This document shows positions 31,604 through 44,249 of a stretch of 64,000 nucleotides of DNA, piece by piece. Source of the DNA: Melampsora larici-populina 98AG31 (taxonomy: Eukaryota; Basidiomycota; Pucciniomycetes; Pucciniales; Melampsoraceae); NCBI RefSeq assembly GCF_000204055.1, contig NW_006768765.1:3217818-3281817 (forward strand). The letters are read 5' to 3'. Positions within the stretch are counted from its first letter, which is position 1. Every line of letters starts with the position of its first letter. The notes under the pieces were generated by a model. It searched no databases. It was not told the DNA's origin and saw nothing but the letters and a program-made list of their open reading frames with translations. The position numbers were made by a program, and so were the translations under genes.

Positions 31604-32787
31604 ATGTTAACTATGGATCGATTGTGTACCTCATTTGCACATGTTCAACTTCGTGATCCTAACACTAATAGGAGCCCAGAAATCCAAACCTCACCACCTA
31701 TCACCAGCTCTAATTCCAATCAGCGATTTCATCATTCTTCAAACCACTACTTTCGCAGATCACCTACCAAACCAAGAGGACAAGAATTTCATTCATTTTT
31801 ATGCTTGGATGTCGAATCGACTTGTATTAATTCTAATCAGCGTCATCTTGACAATCCTCATAACTTGAACGAGTATCAATTGGCTTGGATGTACCCAAAT
31901 GAGATTATCGAATGGCCTGTGATCTTAATGCAATGGAGACACTGTTCTGGTCGATGGGAATTATATGAAGTAGATCGATATCGTAGTTTTGTTAAACCCA
32001 CTTGGAGGCCTGAGATCTCAGAGTTTTGTACTCAACTGACCGGGATCACGCAGGTAAAGAGCTCATGACCTTGATTTACATTCTTTTGGTTTTCTTGCTG
32101 GGCTTGCTGGCTGACCGTACGCTCTTCTCTCTGACAGCAAGATACCGATAACGCGCCTACCTTGCCTGCGATGTTAAAAGACTTTCAAATCAACTTCATC
32201 GAACGACACCAGCTGTTTACCGTTCATAACAGGTCGGTTTGGGTCACGGATGGTCCATGGGTAAGCAATCTATATGCGAAATCAGTAGACTAACTCTCCA
32301 CTTGAACTAACCTCAAAGATCTGACACGCGATAACTCTGCTATCGATTTTTGACGCCTTACAAATCCTCTTCGATCTCGGTCTTGGTCATCTAGGACTTA
32401 CGAGACCATTGGATCAAATCAATCTTCCTCTCTAAATTAAAACGATATCAAATACCTTCATACCTTCAATCACCTATTCATATGATCGACATGCGTTATT
32501 TACTACAAGCTTTCATACCAAAAGTTTATTGTATCAGACCACCCACTTCATTATCCCTCAATGAATCTTTGAAGATCTTTGGATTAGAATTCGAAGGTCA
32601 AGAACATAGTGGGATTGATGATGCAGCTAATTTGTCTAGATTGTTATCTAAATTAACTCAATTCGATTGTCGTTCAAATGAAATGCCATTCAAGTGGATC
32701 TTTCGTGCGAATCGAACTCTCAATATCGAACCTAAAAGATATTTTTGGATGGGGAAAGGTCAACAATGTACTTGGATTGCTCCTTGA
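31604..32787 (+). CDS. ERI1-type DEDDh 3'-5' exoribonuclease
   Basis: Exons 31604-32053, 32138-32260 and 32395-32787 join in phase (introns 84 and 134 bp) to give 321 aa. Exonuclease motif I is FLCLDVESTC (Asp/Glu pair). QLTGITQQD matches the conserved LTGI segment. VWVTDGPWDLRDHW carries the second Asp region. HSGIDDAANLSRLL gives the His and final Asp of motif III. This order and the ESTC form fit the ERI1/ERI2/ERI3 group, which trims 3' ends of small RNA, histone mRNA or rRNA. The ~60 N-terminal residues are low-complexity. The C-terminal ~45 residues are unassigned and no SAP domain is visible. Which subgroup, and whether it acts in RNA silencing here, cannot be told. Confidence 0.85.
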
Positions 32788-35092
32788 TTCTAAAGAAGAA
32801 GAAGAAGAAGAACAAAGAAAGTGCTTTTTTTTGATAGTTTAACATATTTTGCATCTTCAGAGAGTTGAAGATCCAATTCAAACAAACCATTATCTTTTCC
32901 TTTTTTTGCGGGGGTTTAGGGTGTTGTAGGTTTGCCAATAATATGATTTTTAATAATTTGGTAAAGCTTTCATCATATCTTTGATCAAAAGAGTTTTGTT
33001 TACATTGTTTTGTTGTTACAACAATGTAATGATAAAATGTTTTCATCAGTTGTAAACATACCAAACAAAGTGAGCCTACTTCGAACCCAATTGTTTTTTT
33101 GTTCTTTTAATTAAACAATGATTTTCTGATGATTGAGAGATCAGACTTGTGAACTATATTTGTTTCTTTAATGTGGTCACTGCTACACTTTAAAAAAAGA
33201 ATGTTACTTGCTTCAAACACTATGGCTTGTGAAGCTTATTCTTCATTCCCTTTGAGTGCAAACCCTAATTTATTGCAATCAGCTAATTTTTGCTCAAAAA
33301 GGAACCCCATGGGCCTTACACACGCACTGATTTTGAACGGTCTCTGTACCATCAGAGTCTTACAAGGGACTGGGCAATTACACTGAAGCATGATATATTT
33401 CAAACCAGCATTTGATTCAGATACCTGCTGAAGTGGAATTATACAAGAGAATTTTTAATGGAAAATTATAAACCAATCGATTCTAGACTAACTTATGATT
33501 CATTATGTGGTGCCCTCTCTGATCATCTAGGTACAGATTGTACTTTAAGAGTTAAGCTTATTGTACAATTGTTATCAAGGTAGAAATAGTCCACAGGTTG
33601 ATTGGACTTCTGGAGCAGTTATGTAGCTCGTTCACAATTATGATCAAAATGCAAGCATACCTGACAAAGTTTACTAGTTGGTCTATATCCAAGCACACTC
33701 GATGTGAATTTATCAAGTATCTAATGTGAAAGCTCTCATTGACTTACTAAAGTTGATTTTGTTTGGTTTTAATCAATATCCTTGTTCTAAAACTTCCTGG
33801 ATGTTTGTTGGAGAAGACATTCATTGAGTGATAATCTCTTAGAAAAAGATCATCAATGAGAGCAGCTTCAGATTGTCAGTACACTGACCGGGTTGGAAGT
33901 TTGTAGTCACTATCAGGGGACTTGAAAATTTACATCTTTTGTTGATTTTTTACAGGGAGTAAGGAATTATCCAGGTATGAGAAAGTTATGAAGAATCCAA
34001 AAAAATAGAGAGAAATAGAATCTTGCTGTTCTTGTTGATCTTATACTCAAGGAAAAGTTCATGGTTTGTCAACAACCAATCAAATTCCAATTGGAAAAGG
34101 GGATCAGGGGTGACTCAATTTCTGATGAAGGATTAGATTCTATAATTCAAGCAGAAAAGGGTTACACTTATGGGTTAAAGTCTTGAGCAAAAGCTCTCAA
34201 AACCCATATAGCAACAAATTGGAGTTTGATGGCAAAAAGTATTGTTTATTCTGGGAGTAAAAAGACAGGTATTCATACTGATCCTGGACACCAGTCCATT
34301 GCCAGATTTTTTGACTCTTTGACATAAGTGGTTGCACTGAAAATTTGTACATGGTTGGGGGCAGACCCTCAAGATGAGTTATGATATTGGGTTTGGTCTA
34401 ATTTATATCTATGTGTGTTGTTCAAATACTTGGTCAAGTGACTGAGGCTGAGCATTTATATTTGGGTATCCCAAAGCCAAAGGCTAGAGAATGGAGAAAT
34501 TTTCTGATGTTTATCAATATGAGTTGTCTCACTGATGAACTCAGATTGGGAGGTGAAAAATAATGTTCCAAAGGGTGCACCCAATCAATTGGCTCACCAC
34601 GGTGCATCAATTTTGTTGATTTACACAATCAATTCCTCATATCTATGTTCACACATGCAATGTTTTCCTATTGCCTGGTCATGTAAGATTTTTGGCTGAT
34701 GGCTCCTCTGCCATAAATTTGAGGGCCTGGGTAAGTTGCACAAGCACTACACATCCTATCCAGAACACTACACATACGATTCAGTTACCAATATTACTAT
34801 GCAGACCCAAAGCCTGGAAAGAAAGGCTTGTGTAGTTGCATAAAATAAGTAATTAGGATGTGTGATTTGGTTGGATACATTTTTGTAGCTGTTGAATGCT
34901 TGAGTATGTAACTGAGGTTGCTTGATATTATATATATTTCTGGTCTCTGTCAAGATGATTCAATTTGCTTATGGTTTCTTGCCTACTTGGTGTTAGAATT
35001 CTCAAATGACAGGTTTGGTCTGATGTAAGGCTTTATAGATCCTTGTTTCTTGGTTCTATAAATAGAACCCAAGTTACCCAAGTCCCTTCAAT
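32788..35092. other. Gene-free AT-rich stretch
   Basis: Starts with a GAA microsatellite (about 32793-32812) in the 3' flank of the exonuclease gene. The rest has only chance frames. Confidence 0.4.
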
Positions 35093-35210
35093 AGGGGGGG
35101 TTCAAGTTAAAAAACACCTACAATACAAATGTCCCTACATCAAAACGTCGCTTGAAATTTTGGAAATTTTAAAAAACTTCCAGACATTTTTTGCCTAACT
35201 TGAACGCCCT
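35093..35210. mobile_element. Short inverted-repeat element (~118 bp)
   Basis: The left end AGGGGGGGTTCAAGTTAA and right end TAACTTGAACGCCCT are inverted matches. It is related to the AGGGG-TCAAGT ends at 19755 and 53487 and, reversed, at about 59143. No target duplication seen. Confidence 0.45.
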
Positions 35211-36653
35211 CAATTGCACAAGTCTAAGGGAAGTGCAAGGTCCACCCCGGAAAAAAGGGAGTCAAATTAGACCTGGAGCAGGGTTTTGTGCTTTTTTGGT
35301 CTTGGAAGCTAGTCCAGTGATGAATGTTTCTTTGTCAAGATGAGTAGTTTTTCACAGCTATTGTTTTGATTCAAGACCTTAAAGGAGATCAATAAATACA
35401 AGTGTCTCTCTATGGGAACAAGGATTAGTATGATGAGAGCTCAACTGTATATTTAAGTTCAGAATTCAAGAAGTTAGATACTCACCACCTTGGTTGTAGT
35501 GGTGATGTCTCTGGTGCATGAAAGATGTAAGTAGAGTTATTTGTCAGGAGTCAGAATATTGAGAGCTTTCACTCATGACATGATGGAGGCTGCTATGCAT
35601 GAGGTAGTGATAATGGGTCTGCACCACTCTCACAACCAAAAGGACTGCAATGTGGTAGAGTATACAACATTCTTGTTGCAAGCCCCAGTACAAGTGCTGG
35701 GGGTGGTGTGATGTGACTTGTACTTCTGGTCTTGGGCTGAGTCAGGGATCAGAAATTTCCATCACTGACAGCATATCTGGCTGGGTGGCTAGGATCTGAG
35801 GAATCCTTGTCTCTTTTTACTGAAAGCCAAAGTCTCAAGGTGGTGGCTCCAAGACACAACCATGAGCTCAGAATTGCCACAGATGCATCCAAGCCAAGTT
35901 ACTTTTTCTTAGGGCCCGCCATTTGATGACTTGAATGTTTACCAACAAGGCAACTACACAGATAGTGCAAGTTTGGAGGCTCATCAAGTCATCAATTTCT
36001 AGCTCAACAGCAACCCATGAGGCCGAGTAACTCCGCTCCACACCTTGGTCAATCTAACATTGATCAAACTCCATCAAGCCTTCCATCCAAGGACCTCACA
36101 CTCGTAGGAGGTTGAAACCTAATCAAGAGCACTTTGGTAACATGATGTCAGGTATAGCAAAGTTTCCAGAGCTGACTAGGCAGTCATCAAAGTTTTGCAT
36201 TGAACCTACACTTTCAACGGGGGATGTGTGGAAGTTTACTCAGATGTGAATGTTGGTACACAGTGAAATTGCAGCTTCCTTATAGAAGCTCTATTACAGC
36301 GCAGATACTGCAGGGGCTTCTGGCCAACAGCTGATCAGAGAGCCAAGGACCCCATAGGATGACAGCTTACAAAAACACTTGGACTTCCGCCGCACTCCAG
36401 GTTGACAGCCCACGTGAGGCGGAGAGAGGCTCAGTTGATTCCAGCGGATATTGCGCCATGCTGACATCCATTGTACTAGACATATGTCAGATTTTAAAAG
36501 TGGTTGAATTGCATTATATCAATGCGCAGGTAACACTGCCCAGCTTCATCCGAATTTCTTGAAAATCGACATCATGGGCTGTGAACAAGATTCCTCATGT
36601 CAGAAATCATTCAAAAGAGTGGTAGAAATGCAAAATTCTACGAAACGTTCAAC
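35211..36653. other. Degenerate stretch, possibly retroelement debris
   Basis: No intact gene. Around 36100-36240 a plus-strand reading (RRRLKPNQEHFG) vaguely resembles the linker seen in copia polyproteins, but it is too short and broken to annotate. Confidence 0.3.
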
Positions 36654-37865
36654 TTAACTATCTTCTACCTCACCCCATCGGGCGATCTGACTCAAAACCT
36701 CCACTCTACTTGCATCACTTGCCTCGTCCACAGTAAGTTTGCCTTCGACTAATGCTAGTGCTATCACAAATGATTTGGTGACATGCACTGCTCGCTCAAA
36801 CCCTATTTTGATACAAAAGTCAACGCTTGGATCTACGAGCGATAAAAACGGATAGTTATTTACCGGCGAGCTTTAACCGATCAAAATGCATCACCACCGA
36901 TCTCAGGGCTTCTTTGGTCGCAGGTGACTGCTTGGCAAAGAGGATAGAATCATGATGAATCTTGAGATTGACAGAGTAAGTTTGACTGATCCACTCGATT
37001 AAAGGCTTCCAGTGTTTGTCTTGCAGATCTACTAATCTTTGAGGTTTCTCTTCGAAGAAACTAAGTCAGGCATAGCGGATATCAGCAATTTTAGTGGATC
37101 AAAATCCCTGCATAAGCGCTTACCAAACTGTATCTGTGTCTAGGTAGTTGAGGAGGGAATCAATGATCTCGTCTCGATCTTCAACTTTCATCCCATCAAT
37201 CGACCTGGATACCAAGGAGGTCTGTACAAAAGGGACAGAAGGTAAGGTTCATGAGTAAGGTTTTTCAAGAACAAAACAAGGGTCACATCGTAAGAGCCAG
37301 GAAACAAACCAACGGTAATGAATGTTGCTTCAAGATCTTACGTTGTTCTGCCCATTCGCGAGCAACAAGCACAGCTAGAGCAATTTTCGATCGAGGAATG
37401 ACTAATTGATTTCCTGAAGGTGTGACTAACTTCCTTTGGTCAAGTCGAATGTGGAAATTTCCTGTGATATTATACATTTCAATTTCGTAGCTAGACTTGT
37501 GAAAAAGATGCCATTCACAAAATCTTACCGTCTTCTGAAGGATGTATATCGACTGTCTTCCAAAATCGTTGCATAGAGACTTCCGCCTCTTGATCGAAGA
37601 AAAAAACATGAATGAGCCTCGATGATGAGTCAACAAGAAGGAAACTACACATACTTGCACTTTCTACAAAGTCCTTACCGGTCTTTGTAACCCCACTATC
37701 TGCGGTAGACTCTGGTACGAGAGCATCCGGGAGTTTATTGATTGTACTAGTTGACAAAGTTCTTCCGAAATGGTGATGATGAGGAAAAAATATTGATCTT
37801 GGATGAGGCGATCGACATCTTGGCAATTCCAACCGCCTTAATAGACCGTTCGAAATGAATGTCAT
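36654..37865 (-). CDS. ATP12: Mitochondrial F1-ATPase assembly chaperone ATP12
   Basis: Six exons on the minus strand: 37865-37679, 37588-37529, 37461-37310, 37221-37124, 37060-36864 and 36802-36654, every junction in phase, 280 aa. Matches to the ATP12 family are RFWKTVDIHPSEDG, then LVTPSGNQLVIPRSKIALAV with AREWAEQRKILKQHSLPL, then SLLNYLDTDTVCFFEE, and the C-terminal HVTKSFVIALALVEGKL. The protein binds the F1 alpha subunit and prevents its aggregation during alpha3beta3 assembly in the mitochondrial matrix. The Arg/Ser/His-rich first ~45 residues (LLRRLELPRCRSPHPRS) suit a mitochondrial targeting peptide. The third intron has an unusual GTTTGT donor. The gene is divergent from NUP133 with 308 bp between start codons. 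Confidence 0.93.
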
Positions 37866-38173
37866 CGAATTCGTCTTCTGCGTTGTTTTCCGGGATGGTG
37901 ATATTTGCAAAATCGATTCTGCATTCCTCAATGTGGGTTTTTCGGCTAGCTGCGTGTCCGACCCGGGTAGACCCGGAGCTCGCACTCAGGCGGGAATGAC
38001 CTCAGCACTCCTCGGTATTGGGTCCGCTGAAGTACCGCATACCAGGTATTTGGAACTTGTCTCGCGTTGATCAAAAATGTTCGCTCCTCAGCGATCGAAC
38101 ACTGCTAGAACTTGAAGTACTCACTGTGAAGAGCCATCGCATCAAGATCCAAATTGACGAAAGACTCAACACG
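37866..38173. promoter_or_regulatory. Compact divergent promoter of ATP12 and NUP133
   Basis: 308 bp separate the two start codons, on opposite strands, so 5' leaders and promoters of both genes must share this space. No TATA box is obvious on either side. Confidence 0.55.
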
Positions 38174-41100
38174 ATGTTCTCTCAAAACGCAAACAAAGGA
38201 ACTGGGCCTCATACGAGGAAGCGGACTGGAATTCGAGCTCAATCCAGACTCAGCTCTGCCGGTGCTAGTATCGCGGCGGAACCTTCACCGACGATTCATC
38301 CAACAACCTTTCTTGCTCCTCACAGTGGTCAATCTAGAAAGGGCAGCATGCCTCATAGCGCGACAATCAACGGAAGAAACAGGTCTATGACCCCTATGAC
38401 CCGTGGAATTCATACCCTCCAGGCTTTGTCAATTACCGAAGAACAAACAATCGCGTTGGAAGAGGGATTGAAACAAGTGACTCAACCAACCTATGGCCTA
38501 TCAATTTTACTTCAAGACGATTTTCATGTAGTTACAGCCTATAGTCAACTCCCAAGCGATGTTGAGCAGATGCTATCTGGATCCGGTGAGTGATCACAAA
38601 TTTCCAACAATTAAACATCTCAAGCCAATGACAGATATTGTTTCATCGTACCTATTTAAGATTTAAACCTAGATGCCTTCAAGGCACATGTCGATCATTC
38701 CACTGGGTTTGCTTATGTCTGGTCTCGGGAAGCCTGTCATGTCTGGAATTTCGTTAGGGTCAGTTTCCTGCTCTCTATGCACTTAATGAACTTAGCTGAC
38801 AATGGCTGAGCCAATTGGGCTTTTAGCGCACCTCAGCACCTCCAACGTGCTATGTATTCCCATGTCCAATCTCACGGACTGAGTCCGTTCTGGTCAATAC
38901 CTTAGCTCCGCTACCTCTGGCATCTTTGATCTCAATCAGCAGCACATCTACGTATACGCGGCGTGAACCTGGTTTGCTACTCGTGTCTCCTACAGGTGAA
39001 CTTCGGGCATGGGACTCGCTCTCGTTGGCTCTTTCTGGGGTAGAAAAATTCGCAACGATACAAGTCCAGCTACATGACGCCGAATTGGTTCGATGTCTTC
39101 AGCCATTACCTTCAAGTCCCGGCTCGTTCGTTCTCGCTACTTCGCATTCGCGCCTGCTTCGTATCGCAGTTTCTCCCGGTGCGACAGGTCGTCCAACTGT
39201 CACCTCCAGTCTTATGTCGCGAGCTCAAACCTGGGGAAGCAAGATCAGCACTCTGATGCGATGGGGACAGACCTATGATCCCGCAGCGGGCGTCACTGCT
39301 TTGGCTATCGGGCCTGCTTTGGAGGGTGACACGACTATGGGCGGAGGCGAAATATGGGCTCTGGAAGGTAGAGGAACCCTTCAGAGATGGAGGATGGGTC
39401 ATAGTGGAAGCGGCGAACGATTGCTTTCCGACTACGAGATCAGGCCGATCATTTTGGAAAACTTGGTGCCGTATTCTGAGGTTGATATGTTGACCATGGC
39501 AGAGCAAATCGACCTCAGCTTATTGGACCTCAGCGTCACATAGTCAGTCCACCTCCTACGCTTTTTTGACCTTCAATCCGCATTGAGATACTGAATTGGC
39601 GCGTGTGAAGTTCCCGTGATTTGGCGATCCTGGTCTCATACGTCGACGCAACAGAGCTACCTGAAGTCTCGAGTTCTATCAAGCCAAGATCATATGCCAT
39701 TATCATCTTAGATATCATATCGACGACCGCGTCGCCCACGGTGACTCATGCGATTAAGTTGCAGCATCGTGAAGTAAGCCAATATTTTTACGGATGCATA
39801 TAGCGACAATAACTCATAAGATGTGACCTCGCAGTATCCGGATCCTCGGCTCGAGACTGCTCCAACACTCTCTCTACCCCATGGTGGACCAGCAGCTTTC
39901 ATCTGCTTTCCAGAACGTCTAATTGCAGTCTCATTGACACCCGGGACAAATCTTGAGCAGATGGTATCTCTGAAGTCAGGAGCCACCAACAGAATCATAG
40001 GAGGGGGTACAGAAAGCCTGAGTATTCAGCCTGTGGGTGAAAGTGGAGAGAAGCTTCCTACTTTGAAAGTTCTGACGACTGCTAGCGGAATTCTGGAAAT
40101 AGAACTCAACCCATCTGAGCTTCAGAGACCCATGTGAGCATCCTATTCATTGTGCTACTTTTGTCGAGATCGATTCTTATCACTTCATCGCTTTTGGTCC
40201 TATCGCAGGCCCTTGACTGCCGAGGAGCGCCTTGACAGGGCAACTTTCAAGCTCAAGACCAAACTTGATCAGGCTGTCTTCTTTGGTGATAAAGAAGAGG
40301 TGATCTACTTTCTTTCAAGTATTTATCAATTTGTACTGATAAATTCGTCTGCATCGGCATGTATTAGAATCCGATCGCCTTCACTCTGGAAGCTGAAGCT
40401 GAAGGCGATTTAGGCGCTGCAGCCGAACAAATCAGCAAAGAGATACTTAGCTCAAGTGTGTTTTTCCCTTCAAAAGGATGTCTCCACTTGCATACTTCCG
40501 CAATTTGCCTGTTAGGCTGATACTCATTTTGTGCGTTTGGCCTGTCGAAAAAAATAGGCGCTAAAAATCTACCCCCAATTGTGGATCTTCGTGCACAGCT
40601 TTCCGACCGGTCATCACGGTTACATACCCTAATCAAATTTGTTAACGCCACAGGAATGCTCAACAGGTTGTCTCGAGCTTGCAAAAGGACTCTCATGAGC
40701 AATGCTGAACTTCTCTCGGCTACTCACGCGCTTTGGCTTCACCAAAACCTAAAGATGAATGCTTTGTCTCAGTCTCAGAGACCCAATTCGACATTTCTTA
40801 GTCAAGTAATTGCATCGTACATGAATAGCACACAAAGGGATGACGATGACGATGTGATCCGCGGTTTTTTCCGTACCCAGGTATGCGATATCTGCTCATG
40901 ACGATCATCCCAGTACTCACTTTTGTCCTTTACTAGTCTTCAGGTGTCATCGATCTTCTCGAGCATTCTCAAAGTCAGTTGAAGTCAACTTTATCAATCT
41001 CGTCACACACACCCAATAAACGTGCTGTTGTCCTCATCGAATCCAATGAAATCATTGTGGTAAGCTCGCCCGTCTCATCGCATTCATCACGATGAGCAAA

Positions 41101-43481
41101 ACTGACAGGATCGTACCAGACCGTCTACAGCGCTGCCACCAGCTTCCGTCAAGCCCATGACAAGATTTATGACTTGCGCGATGATACATATACCTCTCCT
41201 TGGACGAGTTTGGTTGCCTTACTCGATATTTTGCAATATCATTACGATGCAACTCTGAACGTTATACAACAGAGGTTACGTGATTTCGGACCAACCATAG
41301 ACGAAGAAAATGCTCGCTTTGGAGGAGAATCACAAGCCATCATCTTGGCCGAAGATGAGGACGAAGAGATCTGTTGTAATGACCGAACTCGGGAGTTGCA
41401 AGTGATACTCAAAACGCAACTTGTACAACTAGCCGAAAATTTATTGGCCATGATGAATGAGCGGATAGCGTTTTTGCAGAGGTGAACATGGATTTGGAAT
41501 TAATCAGAAGTCGCACTGATCGCCTCATGTCCATCGCTAATAAAAATTGGTTCCCTTCATATCTGACGTTTTTCCCTTCACAGTACTTTGGGCGCTTCAC
41601 ATACTGAAACCAAAGTTTTGAATGATCGATATTTGCGCGTTCGCCCACTGCTAATCATGGGGCTGGGTAAGACTGCCATCATTTTGTCAGCTTATGGTGT
41701 TTTGACTTATGAACGCATTTTAATCAGTGAAAATCAATAAACCGGGCAGAGCATTCGGATTGGCAGAAGAGCAACGTGACTTCCGTACACTTGTTGAATT
41801 ATGTCATAACTCGACATTTCCTGGTTCGGAACGACGCGTACCCCTTTATATCGAGAGGTTCAAGAAAGAATTTGCGTTTCAACTGTATCAATGGTATGTA
41901 GAGCATGGTAAGTCTGCTGAGGAATGCCGTCGTTCTTTCCACCGAAAACGAAACCGATCATTTCCTTATTTTTCGTTGCAGGCCGATATCTTGACTTACT
42001 TACTCAGGATGACGCCTATGCCCCATTGGTGACATCTTTCCTCGATAACACTGACTATGGGAAGATCTCATGGATACATGATCTTGCTATTGGTCGCTTC
42101 GATCACGCAGCAAGTGTTTTGGTCAATGAGGGTTTAGCTTCCAAAGATCTGGATGAGCAGAAGGTATAACCAACCGGACAACCTGGCCTTCAAAGCAATT
42201 CCTATGTTTCGAGCTGACCATTCTTGCTTTTGTTACCGATTTTGCACCATACAGCTGATGTTGAGTCTAGGCAAATTGTGTCAAGTCTCCCAGATTGGCG
42301 TTGAAGATCTCAAGTCAGAGCAAACCCTCCGTGCTATCGAAGGTCTGCTCATCCTCCCGATACCAGACGCATCATGCTGCAGTACTCCCAAACATCTCGT
42401 CACTAATCCCGTATTGTTTCACCTTTCTCAGCTATTGATGACAGATTAGATATCGTTGATGCCCAGTTCCGACTCGTTGGCCTTTGTACCGATATACTTG
42501 GTTCACATCCTCAGTATTCTCTGCAAACAATCGATAACCAAATCGAACTCTTGAAAGAGAATCTCGCTCCGAATCTCTCTACTAGACCTGCGTTTGCCCA
42601 GGTGAGTCTTATGTGACCAACATTCGAAGTCGGAACTGGACACTGAAAACTGACTAGCGCGCATTATCTCGATCAGCTTTTTGGAAAGTCCATAAGGCAT
42701 ATCCTTGAAGGAAACGCTTTGGGAATGGAAGACTTGATCGATATGTACAGTTTGAAAGCCAATTTGGGTGAACAGATGGAAGACTTCATTACCGCGCTAG
42801 ATGCATTTTCCAGAGCCAAGGTTCGTCCTCGCCTTCAGCTTTGCAGGTCTCATCTTCGGAAAGGCTTGTCTAAAAAATGCCTTGTACGCCTTGAACAGGA
42901 GCTTGTCCCGGGAAGGGCGCATCTAGCCTTACAAAGTGTATGGAGGAGGATTTATATTCATGAGGAGTGAGTCCTTGAATGATATCATCCTTAAGTGTGT
43001 GTGTTCAGATTGCAAAACTAATGTATACCTTTAGTTGGCATACCCTGAGGAAGTCCACCAACCTATCTGACGAGGACGTCACAGCGTGTCTGAAAAGTAC
43101 AGCGCTGTATCATGTCCTGACAAATGTTTTAAACACAGATGGTGAGGTGCCGTTCAATTGACTCTGGTATTGTGATCTGGGTGGACTACCAACTTACAAC
43201 ATTGAATCATAGACCGAAGTGAATCAAGTCTCCAGATCCTCTCACCAAATGAGTGCTTTTTCGATGCGTCAACAAGTGTGGCTGATAATTTAGCAATACG
43301 GTTCTCGGAGCATTCTACCTTTGAACTCGAACAGCTCGTGGCTGATTACCAAGAAGAGAACAACAAGTTGGAAGATTTGATTGAAAGCGCGGGATTGATG
43401 GAGTACCATGCTGAGATCTTGAGACTTATACAAGAAAATGTTCAGGAAGAGTTTGATGATTCGGATGTCACCATGAATTGA
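38174..43481 (+). CDS. NUP133: Nucleoporin NUP133 (Y-complex scaffold)
   Basis: Eighteen exons: 38174-38585, 38673-38758, 38827-39542, 39611-39773, 39835-40133, 40209-40299, 40368-40455, 40558-40880, 40937-41059, 41120-41481, 41584-41666, 41728-41907, 41982-42163, 42255-42342, 42432-42601, 42677-42966, 43035-43141 and 43213-43481. All join in phase and give 1343 aa. After a basic Ser-rich tail, the N-terminal half reads as the beta-propeller of the Nup133 family (DAFKAHVDHSTGFAYVWSRE, GLLLVSPTGELRAWDSLS). The C-terminal half is helical (FLDNTDYGKISWIHDLAIGR, VWRRIYIHEDW near the end). In the Y/Nup84 complex this subunit sits at the tip of the stalk, contacts Nup84/Nup107 and helps anchor the pore scaffold. 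Choice between Nup133 and a related scaffold nucleoporin rests on these motifs; no homology search could be run. Fourteenth intron donor is GTCTGC. Confidence 0.87.
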
Positions 43482-43960
43482 AGCTCAACTTTGTTGTAAA
43501 TATATAAGATAAAAATCATGGGTGAATTCCTTCTTGTGCATGCTTTGTTTGAGAGAATGTGACTGTCTTCTAGTACATAGGACCATCACATACGACTATG
43601 AGGTTTGTAACAACAAAGGAAGTCAGAGGTCCCCAGGGAAGAGGAAAAGAGATTACATTTAAACAAAGTGATGGGGAACCTTGAGGAACTCGCTAGAGTC
43701 AACACTAGAAATCATGTGCGGCTGTGTCAGATCTCACACCGATTCCCCTTCTTGACGCTTGTGGGCGTGTGCTGCACGGTATCGGGCCGGATATCCAGCT
43801 GATATTTCGGCTGAGCAGATGAAGTCTTCGATTCAGCCCTGGAACGATGATGTGCCATATATTTCATGTTGATAATTGTTCTCCGTGCCTCCTCGACCTC
43901 CAGTCGCAGAGCGTGAATCTAAACGCCGTCGATAAGCCGGCTACACCACGTTCACCGTAG
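43482..43960. other. Spacer between NUP133 and the GPI1 region
   Basis: 3' flank of NUP133 and presumed promoter of GPI1. No other gene seen. Confidence 0.4.
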
Positions 43961-44185
43961 ATGAGCCTTATTCCTACGTTTTCAATCGACCCTTTTGGTG
44001 TTCTGGGATTAGCTATCGCCACATTCGTAGTTTTTGTTTGTTGGGCCAATCAGTTTGTTGAGCCTATTCTTCAATACGTGAGCCTCTTCTTTAGTCGGTT
44101 GAAGATCCGCAGCTACGTCTTGTTGACCCGAACCAATCGCCTTTTACTAGGGATCGAGGCAGCCCTACAAGTTATCGGCGCGTGA
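43961..44185 (+). CDS. Possible 74-aa membrane protein upstream of GPI1
   Basis: The open frame starts 289 bp before the GPI1 start and ends 64 bp before it. It has one strong hydrophobic segment near the N-terminus (GVLGLAIATFVVFVCWA), then an amphipathic, basic tail. It may be an upstream ORF in the GPI1 leader, a separate small gene, or chance. No family was recognised. Small membrane subunits of the same enzyme exist in other eukaryotes, but no sequence match can be claimed. Confidence 0.3.
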   Translation: MSLIPTFSIDPFGVLGLAIATFVVFVCWANQFVEPILQYVSLFFSRLKIRSYVLLTRTNRLLLGIEAALQVIGA

Positions 44186-44249
44186 ACACCTTCGACGAAG
44201 AGGGTCGTTCTACACCGGTGATTCCAGCGCGTAAAACAATTCGATCACG

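Noticed and set aside
36000..36300. Possible copia polyprotein remnant
   Set aside because: Only a few residues resemble a copia linker, with no protease, integrase or reverse transcriptase motif nearby.
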